A stretch of DNA of 64,000 bases from Pseudomonadota bacterium. Lineage in GTDB: Bacteria > Pseudomonadota > Alphaproteobacteria > Rhizobiales > Xanthobacteraceae. The notes beneath the pieces were generated by a model. It had not been told where the DNA came from. It searched no databases and worked only from the letters and a program-made list of their open reading frames with translations. The translations under genes and the position numbers were made by a program. This document shows, in pieces, positions 53,343 to 61,860 of the stretch. Positions within the stretch are counted from its first letter, which is position 1, and each line of letters opens with the position of its first letter. The DNA is taken from NCBI GenBank assembly GCA_963204905.1, contig CAUJJN010000221.1, positions 1 to 64,000 on the forward strand, given 5' to 3'.

Positions 53343-55319
53343 CTAGAATTCGCCGTGCAACCGCCCGGAAAAGATCGAGACGGGGCCGCGGTCGGCGTTA
53401 TAGGCCGGATTGACGATCAACTGGTAGTCGGCCGTGAAGGTCAAGTGCTTGTTGAGGGCCAGGGCATAATACGCTTCGAGGATTCGCTCATTGCGATAAG
53501 TCAGCCGGCCGTCGCCAATCAAGACGCCCAGCCCTCCGGCGGCGATGAAATCGCGATGATCTTTCGAAAGTGAGTTGACTGCACCGCCAATGCCGAGTGT
53601 GTCATCCGGGCGGCCCCAGCGCGTGCCCTTGATCGAAGCGCCAAGTGACAAGCTGGCATCGATGTCGGTGAACGCCATGATTTCGGTCTTGCCGTCATTC
53701 CAGCTCCAGCGTCCAAATAGGCCGATATCGTCGGTGACGGCCTGTTCAAGATTGAGGACGTAGCCATACTTGATGCGGCCGCGGCGAGTCTGGGCGATGT
53801 CGAGATTGAGCGCCGGATCGGCAAGGATTTCGCGATAGCTGCCGGAATAAGCGCTGTTGAGCCAGCCGATGGTGCGCAGCTTTCCGGGCTGTCCGAACAG
53901 CGTATAGCGTGTCTCCAGTTCGAGGACGTATTCGCCGCGTCGGAAGATGCGCATATCGAAGTTGTTGGAATTGGCTTCCGCATCCATCAGGAAATAGCCG
54001 GCGCGCAGAGCCCACTGTTTCTGATTGAGTTCGGCAGTGACACCATAGGTCAGGCCGACTTTGTCGGCCGCGTAGTCGAACGCGCCCGGAGCCCATATCG
54101 ACCAGTTCATGAAGTCGCGGCGTGGGTCCTTTGCGTAAGCGTTGCCGTCGAAGACGTCCGTGACCGCGAATTTTCCGGCCTGAACGGTGAGCCGCGAAAC
54201 GTCCGCCTTGCCGGCGAGTTGGGTCGGGCCGTTGGCGAGTTCTTCCTGCTCGCCGCCGAAGCCGAAGGTCTGCCGCAGGAACAATCGTGACGTGTTGTAA
54301 TGTGGGTATGGGAAATCCGACTTCTGGGCCTCGCCGCTGGGAAACCCGCCAGCGCCAAAGGTGTCGCTCAGCCCGAAGCCCTGCGCCAATTCGGGATTAA
54401 AATAGACCTCGCCGCCGTCCCACAGCCGGGCATTGAGGAACAGACTGTTGCTCCAGGTCGATTTCAACTGCGCATTCGGCGCCAGGCTGTTCGGGCCGGA
54501 GTAAAGTGCGGGAAAGCTCGGATAGCCTTGTGCCAGATAGGTGGTCTGGCCGTGAATTTCCCAACGATCGGATTCCGGTTCGATCCAGCTCGTCGGCGAT
54601 GACAGACCGGATTCGATTCCGCCGATCTTCCTGTTGAGGCCGATGCGCAAGGATTGGAAATCATGGCTTGACGAGTAGCGGGCTCCGGACCTGAAGGCGA
54701 CGTTGGCGCTGCCGAGATCGCCGTAAAGATACTCAAGCCGAGCCGACCAATGGGGTGCGAAGGCATATTCGACGCCGGCGCCCGCGATCCATCCGAATCG
54801 TTGGCGAAGCTGCTTTTCTTCGTCGCGGGATGGTGCGGTATCAATGAAGCGTGCGCCGCCCCAGCCGAGGCCACCGGTGGCGTAGGTCAGCCACGGTCCA
54901 TCGACGATGCCGAAGCGACCTCGCACCGAGCCAACCATGTCGAATTTCTCGGTGACGCCCGACCGCGCGGATGCCAGTGCCGAGACGACGGAATTCGAGT
55001 CGAGGTAATTGGGAAATGATACATCGGCTTCGATCCCGAGGAGGGTGCCGGATGGCGAGACCCAATTGGCTCCCGCTTGAAGGCCACCGATCATGCCCCC
55101 AAAGTTTTTGTGCGCGCCGGCCGCTGTCGGATCGACCAGAATTGAGGAGGAATACCCCCATCCGAAGCCGATATGGGCGCCGAGATAAAGTCCGTTCCAA
55201 TCATAGGGCGTCGGGACAGCGGCTGCCTTGACCACGCGCGTTGGCGGCAGATCGGCCGCTGTTGCTGCGCCACCAAGCGCGCACAGGCCGGATGTCAGGA
55301 TGATCCATACCGGTTTCAT
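53343..55319 (-). CDS. Outer-membrane protein: Omp31-like barrel fused to carbohydrate porin
   Basis: A 658-residue outer-membrane protein. The signal peptide is MKPVWIILTSGLCALGGAATAAD. Residues about 40-235 match the Omp31/outer-membrane immunogenic protein type (YDWNGLYLGAHIGFGWGY, GMIGGLQAGANW, WTYATGGLGWGGARF, GWIAGAGVEYAFAPHWSARLEYLYGDLG), ending in an aromatic-terminated strand. Residues about 245-658 match OprB-type carbohydrate porins (VQAGKFAVTDVFDGNAYAKDPRRDFMNW, RIFRRGEYVLELETRY), ending in Phe. Each part could form a complete barrel. It is a single-gene unit, perhaps sugar uptake linked to surface structure. Confidence 0.88.
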   Translation of the reverse strand: MKPVWIILTSGLCALGGAATAADLPPTRVVKAAAVPTPYDWNGLYLGAHIGFGWGYSSSILVDPTAAGAHKNFGGMIGGLQAGANWVSPSGTLLGIEADVSFPNYLDSNSVVSALASARSGVTEKFDMVGSVRGRFGIVDGPWLTYATGGLGWGGARFIDTAPSRDEEKQLRQRFGWIAGAGVEYAFAPHWSARLEYLYGDLGSANVAFRSGARYSSSHDFQSLRIGLNRKIGGIESGLSSPTSWIEPESDRWEIHGQTTYLAQGYPSFPALYSGPNSLAPNAQLKSTWSNSLFLNARLWDGGEVYFNPELAQGFGLSDTFGAGGFPSGEAQKSDFPYPHYNTSRLFLRQTFGFGGEQEELANGPTQLAGKADVSRLTVQAGKFAVTDVFDGNAYAKDPRRDFMNWSIWAPGAFDYAADKVGLTYGVTAELNQKQWALRAGYFLMDAEANSNNFDMRIFRRGEYVLELETRYTLFGQPGKLRTIGWLNSAYSGSYREILADPALNLDIAQTRRGRIKYGYVLNLEQAVTDDIGLFGRWSWNDGKTEIMAFTDIDASLSLGASIKGTRWGRPDDTLGIGGAVNSLSKDHRDFIAAGGLGVLIGDGRLTYRNERILEAYYALALNKHLTFTADYQLIVNPAYNADRGPVSIFSGRLHGEF

Positions 55320-55869
55320 GACGTTGAAATGCCCTGTCGTGCGTCATGCCTCTCGGAAGAGAGGTCCAGCGGCCTGTCCCACGCCCGTTCCGCGCCCGGA
55401 TTTGATAGGCACTAAAAACGAGCCGTTGCTACAGCTGGCCCTTCTCGCTTCAAGCCGCGTTCGGCGCGATGCTCTGTGGCGGAATCGGCCAGCCCTGTCA
55501 TTAGCTATTATTGCAACTAGTTCGCAATAGCAGCTCAGGAAATTCAACCAGAGTGTCTTTGCCAGCGGTATGTGACAGCCATGCAACGGACCGGCATGAC
55601 CCGGGCCGATCGTGACAGGAAGACGATTCGGTTCAATTCGGGTCAGGGCTTATCAATTTGCTTGAGACTTTGATGGTGCGGTGACCCAAGGCAGCAGGAG
55701 GCTGGAGTGATCTGCTGCTGCGATGCGCTCACACCTTGTCTGTCAGCATTGTATTCGCCGCCACATCGATCTTCCGGATCAATGAGTCCCGATCCTCGTT
55801 GGCAAGGCGAGGTATGAGAGGTCAAGCATTGGCGCTGCTGCCGTGTCCGGTGCGCAAGATGCCGACGGC
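55320..55869. other. 550-bp control region between porin and creatininase-family gene
   Basis: No gene supported; short frames in both strands have no family signal. It holds the palindrome at 55509..55529 and AT-rich stretches around 55500-55530, which fit a porin promoter. The creatininase-family gene ends at its right border. Confidence 0.55.
55509..55529. promoter_or_regulatory. Possible Fur/Mur-type box upstream of the porin
   Basis: TATTGC-N9-GCAATA forms a near-perfect palindrome whose core TGCAA-N5-TCGCA resembles the Fur/Mur boxes of alphaproteobacteria, from memory. It lies about 190 bases upstream of the porin start codon. A LacI-type operator (TTGCAA core) is an alternative reading. 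Confidence 0.35.
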
Positions 55870-56679
55870 TCAGATATTGTCCGTCAGCACGGCGGGATCG
55901 AAGCGGTCGACGTCGGCGAGCAATTCGCAGAAGGCGCGACTGCCGTGGTCGAGCAGTTGCCGGCCCTTGTCGGCGCTCGCGGCGGAGGCATCGCCGATGG
56001 CGCCGCTCGGATGCAAGTCCTGCGCCTGCCAGGCAAATGGCGCGGGGCGCTGTACGCTGAGCCAGCGATAGTCGCGCTCCATCGCGAACGAGCGAGGTTC
56101 AAAATTCTTGATCTGATCGGCGCGAACTTGCGCGGGGTAGGCGGCTAGCATGACCGAGGTTTCGATCGCGCCGCCGTGAATTCCGTGGCGGAGTTCATCG
56201 TCGGCGAACAATCCGTCCGGCGTGCCGAAGCGGCTCCACGCGGTGGTCACGGCAAGAAAGCCGAGACGGGCGCGCAAATCCTGCGCCACAAGGCTCATCG
56301 CGGCGCTGTTGCCGCCATGGCTCGACACCATCACCATTTTGCGTACGCCCGCGCGCGCGAGGCTTTCGCCCAGCGCGGTCCAGCTTCGGATCGCGACGTC
56401 GGGCGGCAGCGTTAGCGTGCCGGGGAAGGCGAGGTGCTCCGTGGAAATGCCGACGGCCTGCACCGGCAAGAATATCGCCGGAAGGTCGTCAGGCAGCAGT
56501 TCGCGCGACCGCGCCAGATAGGCTTCCGCGATCAGCACGTCGGTGCCGAGCGGCAAGTGGGGGCCGTGCTGTTCGATGGCAGCGAGCGGCAACACGGCGA
56601 TCCATCGCGCGGCATCCTCGCGTGCGACATCGGACCAATAGATATCATGCCAGTCGCGAGGGGGGCGGAGAGCGGTCAT
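55870..56679 (-). CDS. Creatininase-family amidohydrolase
   Basis: A 269-residue creatininase-fold metal enzyme. The metal-site signature EQHGPHLPLGTD (near residue 36), SSHGGNSAAM and HGGAIETSVMLA are intact. The family hydrolyses cyclic or linear amides, e.g. creatinine, formamide intermediates of riboflavin/F420 synthesis and mycofactocin peptides. ATG 56679 matches the family start; the frame is open 44 codons earlier. It is divergent from an NMT1-type ABC importer, and the pair may hydrolyse and import related compounds. Confidence 0.9.
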   Translation of the reverse strand: MTALRPPRDWHDIYWSDVAREDAARWIAVLPLAAIEQHGPHLPLGTDVLIAEAYLARSRELLPDDLPAIFLPVQAVGISTEHLAFPGTLTLPPDVAIRSWTALGESLARAGVRKMVMVSSHGGNSAAMSLVAQDLRARLGFLAVTTAWSRFGTPDGLFADDELRHGIHGGAIETSVMLAAYPAQVRADQIKNFEPRSFAMERDYRWLSVQRPAPFAWQAQDLHPSGAIGDASAASADKGRQLLDHGSRAFCELLADVDRFDPAVLTDNI

Positions 56680-56813
56680 TGGATCGTCGGCTCGCACAAG
56701 TTCAGTGAAAAATTTGCCGTCATTCCTGACGCGCGGCGGCGGAACGGTTAAAACGTCCGCGCCACCCGCTGTATCTTGCCACCATCGGCCAGAATAATCG
56801 ACGGAGATCAATC

Positions 56814-57836
56814 ATGAAGCTGGCTTCTCTGGCGGCATCGTTAAGCGCCGGTCTGCTCGGTGCGGCCCTTGTGTTGGCGATGCCCGCACCCGCCGAAACC
56901 CTGGACAAGGTCTCCTTCGGCACCAACTGGGTGGCGGAGGCCGAGCATGGCGGTTTCTTCCAGGCGCTGGCCGATGGCACGTATCGCCGGTACGGGCTCG
57001 ACGTGACCATCGTGCCGGGCGGACCGAACGTCAACAACCGCATCCTGCTGATCGCCGGCAAGCTGGATTTCTTCATGACGGCGAACACGCTGCAGTCTTT
57101 CGACGCGGTCGCCAACAAGGTGCCGGTAGTGGCGGTGGCGGCGATGTTCCAGAAGGACCCGCAGGTTTTTTTGGCGCATCCGCAGGCAAAGGTGACGAAG
57201 CTCGACGATCTGAAGCCGATGACGCTGTTCGTATCGAAGGAAGGCATCGCCAGCTATTTTCAGTGGCTGAAATCCGACTACGGGTTCAGCGAGGACAAGG
57301 TGAAGCCTTACACCTTCAACGCGCAGCCGTTCCTGGCGGATCCGAAAAGCGCGATGCAGGGCTATGTCTCGTCGGAACCCTATGCGGTGGAGAAACGCGC
57401 CGGATTCAAGCCGACGGTGCTGCTGCTGGCCGACTATGGTTTCGACGCCTATTCGACGCTGATCGAAACCCGCCTCAAGCTTGTCGACAGCAAACCAGAT
57501 CTCGTGCAACGTTTCGTCGATGCCTCGGTCATCGGCTGGTACAACTATCTCTATGGCGACAACAAGCCGGGCAACGACATGATCAAGAAGCTCAACCCGG
57601 ATATGACCGACGAACTGCTGGCTTATTCGGCGAAGGCAATGAAGGATCACGGCATCGTCGATTCAGGTGATGCCGGAAGGGACGGCATCGGGGCGATGTC
57701 GGATGCGCGGATGGCAAGCTTTTTCGACAAGATGGTGCGGGCCGGGGTGGTTCGCCGAGACATCGACTACCGCAAGGCCTATACGCTGCGCTTCATCAAC
57801 AAGGGCGTCGGTCTCGACCTGAGGCCGAAACCATGA
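56814..57836 (+). CDS. ABC transporter substrate-binding protein, NMT1/THI5 type
   Basis: A 340-residue periplasmic protein. Signal peptide MKLASLAASLSAGLLGAALVLAMPAPAET is followed by the NMT1-like mature part DKVSFGTNWVAEAEHGGFFQALADGTYRRYGLDVTIVPGG. Residues such as FLAHPQAKVTKLDDLKPMTLFVSKEG fit the family. GGAG precedes the ATG. Members bind pyrimidines, sulfonates or other nitrogen/sulfur ligands. First gene of an importer operon that continues into a hydroxyacid dehydrogenase. Confidence 0.9.
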   Translation: MKLASLAASLSAGLLGAALVLAMPAPAETLDKVSFGTNWVAEAEHGGFFQALADGTYRRYGLDVTIVPGGPNVNNRILLIAGKLDFFMTANTLQSFDAVANKVPVVAVAAMFQKDPQVFLAHPQAKVTKLDDLKPMTLFVSKEGIASYFQWLKSDYGFSEDKVKPYTFNAQPFLADPKSAMQGYVSSEPYAVEKRAGFKPTVLLLADYGFDAYSTLIETRLKLVDSKPDLVQRFVDASVIGWYNYLYGDNKPGNDMIKKLNPDMTDELLAYSAKAMKDHGIVDSGDAGRDGIGAMSDARMASFFDKMVRAGVVRRDIDYRKAYTLRFINKGVGLDLRPKP

Positions 57837-57843
57837 TGGCGTG

Positions 57844-58650
57844 ATGGTGTTGACTGCTCACACCCCATCCGACGTTGCAGGCGATAGCGCCATTCGACTG
57901 CGCGGCGTCACCAAGGCCTATGACGGTCGCGGCGTTGCGCTGGGGCCGATCGATCTCAACGTGCGTCGTGGCGAATTCATCTCGCTGCTAGGGCCTTCTG
58001 GCTGCGGCAAGTCGACCGCATTGCGCATCGTCGCCGGCCTGATCGCGCCGACGTCCGGCGAGGTGATTGTGGCGGGGTGCGTTGCGTCCGCCCAGACCGT
58101 CCGTTCGATCGGCTTCGTGTTTCAGGAGCCGACCTTGATGCCGTGGGCGAGCGTGCGCGACAACGTGCGGCTGCCGCTGACGCTTGCCGGGATAACGCGA
58201 TCCGAAGCGGATCGCCGCATCAGTGACGCGCTGGCGCGGGTCGGGTTGTCGGAATTCAGCGCTGCCTTCCCGCGCGAGCTGTCCGGCGGCATGAAGATGC
58301 GTGTCTCGCTCGCCCGCGCGCTGGTTACCGAGCCGGACGTGCTGTTGCTGGACGAGCCGTTCGCCGCGCTCGACGAGATCACGCGCTTCCGCCTTAACAA
58401 TGATTTGTTGGCGCTATGGCGCAGCCTTGGCAAAACGATCATGTTCGTCACGCACTCGGTGTTTGAATCGGTCTATTTGTCACAGCGCGTCGTGGTCATG
58501 ACTGTGCGACCCGGATGCATCCACGCGGACATTCCGATCGATGGGGCGGAACGTGACGAGAATTTTCGCACGTCGGCCGAATATGCCGCCTATTGTCGGC
58601 AAGTCTCGCGGGCTTTGGCGGACGCCACCATCGCGACGGTTGCGCCATGA
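57844..58650 (+). CDS. ABC transporter ATP-binding protein (SsuB/TauB/ThiZ type)
   Basis: A 268-residue ATPase with Walker A GPSGCGKST, signature LSGGMKMRVSLARAL and Walker B VLLLDEPFAALD. GTG 57841 or ATG 57844 may start it, within ten bases of the binding-protein stop. It overlaps the permease by ATGA. It energises the third importer. Confidence 0.92.
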   Translation: MVLTAHTPSDVAGDSAIRLRGVTKAYDGRGVALGPIDLNVRRGEFISLLGPSGCGKSTALRIVAGLIAPTSGEVIVAGCVASAQTVRSIGFVFQEPTLMPWASVRDNVRLPLTLAGITRSEADRRISDALARVGLSEFSAAFPRELSGGMKMRVSLARALVTEPDVLLLDEPFAALDEITRFRLNNDLLALWRSLGKTIMFVTHSVFESVYLSQRVVVMTVRPGCIHADIPIDGAERDENFRTSAEYAAYCRQVSRALADATIATVAP

Positions 58651-59471
58651 CCGACTTGACCTCAATTGCCGCGGAAACTGCGACCTTGTCGCGGGGCTGG
58701 ACCTCGCGAATGCTGCTGCCGATTCTGGTCCTCGCGGGAAGTATCATCGCCTGGCACCTGGTCATCAGCATTAACGAGATTCCACCTTATGTGCTGCCGG
58801 GCCCTGCGCTGGTCGCCGAGACATTTATTCGAGATTGGCCGATCCTGTGGCCGTCGTTGCTGACGACGCTATCAACCACGTTGGAGGGATTCATTGCGGC
58901 TGCGATCGGCGGCGTAGCGTTGGCGTTGCTGTTCAGCCAGTCGAAGTGGCTTGAATGGGCGCTGCTGCCTTATGCGATCGTTCTGCAAGTAACGCCGGTG
59001 ATCGCCATCGCGCCGCTGTTGCTGATCTATCTGCCGCAGCAGACTGCGGTGGTCGTTTGCGCCTCGATCGTCGCGTTCTTCCCGGTGTTGTCGAACACCA
59101 CGTTGGGGCTGAATTCGGTGGATCGCAATCTTGCGGGCCTGTTCAAGCTCTATGGCGCGTCGCGATGGCAGACGCTGCGCTACCTCAAACTGCCGGCCGC
59201 GCTGCCCTACACGCTCGGTGGCCTGCGCATTGCCGGCGGCCTGTCCCTGATCGGCGCGGTGGTTGCCGAAATCGCGGCGGGCTCCGCCGGCAGCGGTTCG
59301 GGTCTCGCCTACAGGATTGCGGAATCCGGATACCGGCTCAACATTCCGCGCATGTTCGCCGCATTGTTGTTGCTCTCGGTGGCCGGGGTCGTCATTTATA
59401 TGACGCTGGCGCTGGTCTCGCATCTGTTGCTGCGGCGCTGGCATGAAAGTGCGCTGCGAAAGGAAAGCTGA
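58647..59471 (+). CDS. ABC transporter permease (SsuC/TauC/ThiX type)
   Basis: A 274-residue polytopic permease. The coupling loop is LAGLFKLYGASRWQTLRYLKLPAALPYTLGGLRIAGG, as in BinP-dependent importers of this class. It overlaps the ATPase (ATGA) and the next gene (TGATG), so this is one coupled transcription unit. Confidence 0.92.
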   Translation: MTDLTSIAAETATLSRGWTSRMLLPILVLAGSIIAWHLVISINEIPPYVLPGPALVAETFIRDWPILWPSLLTTLSTTLEGFIAAAIGGVALALLFSQSKWLEWALLPYAIVLQVTPVIAIAPLLLIYLPQQTAVVVCASIVAFFPVLSNTTLGLNSVDRNLAGLFKLYGASRWQTLRYLKLPAALPYTLGGLRIAGGLSLIGAVVAEIAAGSAGSGSGLAYRIAESGYRLNIPRMFAALLLLSVAGVVIYMTLALVSHLLLRRWHESALRKES

Positions 59472-60451
59472 TGGCGACCGCTGCTTCGGAAAAAATCGAC
59501 CTCTTGATCTATGGACCGACCAAGCCGGTCGTCGACAATGGCTTTTCCGAGCGGTTTGAGCGGCACAAATGCGAGACGCTGGAAGACGTCGAACGGCTGG
59601 CGCCGGACGTGGCGCAGCGCATCCGCGGCATTGCCATCACCCACATGCGGCCGGCCGGCGCGGCGGTGTTGTCGCGCTTCCCCAAGCTGGAAATCGTTTC
59701 GAGTTTCGGTGTCGGCTACGACCATGTCGATTCAGCTTATGCGCGCGATCATGGCATCATCGTCACCAACACTCCGGACGTGCTGACCGAGGAGGTTGCG
59801 GACACCGCGATGGGGCTGCTGATCGCCACGCTGCGCGAGTTCGTCAAGGCCGATCGCTACGTCCGCTCCGGGCTTTGGACCACGCAAGAATATCCGCTCA
59901 CCGTTGGTTCATTGCGGGACCGCAAAATCGGCATGGTTGGCATGGGGCGCATCGGGCAGGCGATCACGCGGCGGCTCGATGCGGCCAAGGTGCCGGTGGT
60001 GTATCACTCCCGCAATCCGGCGGCGGGGGTCTCGCACCAGCACTACCCGAACCTGCTGGACATGGCGAAGGCGGTGGATACGCTGATCGTCATCACGCCG
60101 GGCGGCGCCGCCACCGCGAATCTGATCAATGCGGAAGTGATGAAAGCCCTGGGACCGCGCGGTGTGATCATCAATCTGGCGCGCGGCAGCGTCATCGACG
60201 AGCCGGCGCTGATCGCGGCGTTGAAGTCCGGCACTATTCTCGCTGCCGGGCTTGATGTCTTCGCCAAGGAGCCGCAGGTCCCCGACGAGTTGAAGGCGCT
60301 GCAGAACGTTGTGCTGCTGCCGCATATCGGTTCGGCTTCGCTGGTAACGCGGAACGCCATGGATCAACTTGTGGTCGATAACCTGAAGGCGTGGTTCTCC
60401 GGGAAGCCGCCGTTGACGCCTATCGCCGAGACGCCGGTGAAAGACAGGTAA
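59471..60451 (+). CDS. 2-hydroxyacid dehydrogenase (glyoxylate/hydroxypyruvate reductase type)
   Basis: A 326-residue D-2-hydroxyacid dehydrogenase. Rossmann motif GMGRIGQAI, the substrate Arg region NLARGSVIDEPALIAAL, GLDVFAKEPQVPDEL with the Glu, and the catalytic His in LPHIGSAS are all present. It interconverts a 2-oxoacid and 2-hydroxyacid with NAD(P)H. Translationally coupled to the importer, so it may act on the imported compound or its degradation product. Confidence 0.92.
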   Translation: MATAASEKIDLLIYGPTKPVVDNGFSERFERHKCETLEDVERLAPDVAQRIRGIAITHMRPAGAAVLSRFPKLEIVSSFGVGYDHVDSAYARDHGIIVTNTPDVLTEEVADTAMGLLIATLREFVKADRYVRSGLWTTQEYPLTVGSLRDRKIGMVGMGRIGQAITRRLDAAKVPVVYHSRNPAAGVSHQHYPNLLDMAKAVDTLIVITPGGAATANLINAEVMKALGPRGVIINLARGSVIDEPALIAALKSGTILAAGLDVFAKEPQVPDELKALQNVVLLPHIGSASLVTRNAMDQLVVDNLKAWFSGKPPLTPIAETPVKDR

Positions 60452-60454
60452 CCC

Positions 60455-61156
60455 ATGGGCGTCGCGGCGATCCGTACGAGAATGCTTGCTCTGATGGCGA
60501 TGCTGCTCGCCATCAGCGCGCCGGCGTTCGCACAGACCGCCGCCGGCTTGAAGAAAAACATGATAGGCCAGTGGGAGTTGTCCACGGCCGAGCGCGGCAA
60601 GACCTGTGTTGTGACGCTGAAAGCCGATGCCGCGCCGCAAGGCATGAAAATTGAGCTGGAGCCTGGCTGCGCCAACGCCTTGCCGTTCACCAGGGACATC
60701 GCGGCATGGAGCATCAAGGGGCTGGATATCGTCCGTCTGCAGGATGCCGGCGGGCAGCCCGTCATCGATTTCACCGAGGTCGAAAGCGGAATTCTCGAAG
60801 GCCGCCGGCCCGGGGAGGGGATCTATCTGTTGCAAAATCTCGCGGCGGCGCGGGCGCTGACGCGGTCGATGGATCAGATGATCGGCAACTGGGCGATGGT
60901 GCGCGGCTCCGGTGCGGTGATCTGTACGCTGACGCTCACCAACAACGAAGCCAGCGGCGATAACTTCGCCGTTTTTCTCAAGCCGCGTTGCGACCCGACC
61001 GTGGTCGCTTTCGCCCCAACATTGTGGCGGCTGGAACGCGGCGAGATGCTGTTGATGTCGGCGCGCGGCGAGACCTGGCATTTCGAGGCCGACGACAACG
61101 CGCAATGGCGGCGCGTGCCAGATAGCGCTGATCCGTTGTTCATGATGCGGCAATAG
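60455..61156 (+). CDS. AprI/Inh-type protease inhibitor family protein, two tandem domains
   Basis: A 233-residue secreted protein. Signal peptide MLALMAMLLAISAPAFA is followed by two related domains, each beginning MIG(Q/N)W and ending about 90 residues later: residues about 36-130 (CVVTLKADAAPQG.., WSIKGLDIVRLQDAGG) and 143-232 (CTLTLTNNEASGD.., WRLERGEMLLMSARGE). This is the AprI/Inh beta-barrel type that blocks serralysin-like proteases. Normal members have one domain. No metalloprotease gene is adjacent. It follows the dehydrogenase by three bases. Confidence 0.8.
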   Translation: MGVAAIRTRMLALMAMLLAISAPAFAQTAAGLKKNMIGQWELSTAERGKTCVVTLKADAAPQGMKIELEPGCANALPFTRDIAAWSIKGLDIVRLQDAGGQPVIDFTEVESGILEGRRPGEGIYLLQNLAAARALTRSMDQMIGNWAMVRGSGAVICTLTLTNNEASGDNFAVFLKPRCDPTVVAFAPTLWRLERGEMLLMSARGETWHFEADDNAQWRRVPDSADPLFMMRQ

Positions 61157-61186
61157 CACTCTTCGTCGAGCGCAATGCCTCTTTGT

Positions 61187-61270
61187 CGTCATTGCAAGGA
61201 GCGCCAGCGACGAAGCGATCCGCAGTCGTGAAGTTAAAGGCTGGATTGCTTCGCTTCGCTCGCAATGACG
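61187..61270. repeat. Interspersed palindromic repeat of alphaproteobacterial type
   Basis: CGTCATTGCAAGGAGCGC at the left and GCTCGCAATGACG at the right are inverse complements and enclose CGACGAAGCGATCC and GGATTGCTTCGC, which also pair. This long imperfect palindrome is familiar from Bradyrhizobium/Rhodopseudomonas intergenic regions. It ends seven bases before the Lrp gene's stop and so separates convergent genes, where it may act as a terminator. Confidence 0.85.
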
Positions 61271-61277
61271 AGGGACG

Positions 61278-61787
61278 CTAAGCCGCGCTCAGCGGCGGCA
61301 CCGGCAGCGCGGTCACTGACTTGATCTTCTCCATGGCGAAGCGCGAGGTGACGTTCTTGAGCGCCACAGCGCTGATCAGCTTTTTGTAGAACACGTCATA
61401 GCTTTGCATGTCGGCGGTGACGACGCGCAGCATGTAATCGACGTCGCCGGCCATCCGGTAGAATTCGACCACTTCGGGCATGGCGCTGACGGCCTCGGCA
61501 AATTTCCGCAGCCACTCGTCGGAATGGTCGCCGCTTTCCACCGAGACGAACACGGTGATGCCGAGGCCGATCTTGTTCTGATCGACCAAAGCGACACGGC
61601 GGGTGATGACCCCGTCGGCTTCGAGGCGCTGGATGCGCTTCCAGCACGGCGTCGAGGACAGGCCGACCCGGTCGCCGATTTCGGCAACGGAGAGCGAGGC
61701 ATCGTCCTGCAGTACGGTGAGGATCTTGCGGTCGATGGCGTCTAGCCGGCGGCCGGGTTCGGGTGCTGGAGCGGCGAGGTCTGTCAT
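61278..61787 (-). CDS. Lrp/AsnC-family transcriptional regulator
   Basis: A 169-residue regulator: an N-terminal winged helix LDAIDRKILTVLQDDASLSVAEIGDRVGLSSTPCWKRIQRLEADGVI and a C-terminal RAM effector domain with VESGDHSDEWLRKFAEAVSAMPEVVEFYRMAGDVDYMLRVV. The protein is a normal single-copy Lrp-like regulator, probably sensing an amino acid. It is next to a PfkB-type kinase; joint regulation is possible but unproved. Confidence 0.94.
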   Translation of the reverse strand: MTDLAAPAPEPGRRLDAIDRKILTVLQDDASLSVAEIGDRVGLSSTPCWKRIQRLEADGVITRRVALVDQNKIGLGITVFVSVESGDHSDEWLRKFAEAVSAMPEVVEFYRMAGDVDYMLRVVTADMQSYDVFYKKLISAVALKNVTSRFAMEKIKSVTALPVPPLSAA

Positions 61788-61860
61788 GGGAAGATGATTT
61801 TTCCATATATTGGACTTATCGCCCTCATATATAGGAAATTCTTCTATGGCAAGCCTTGCT

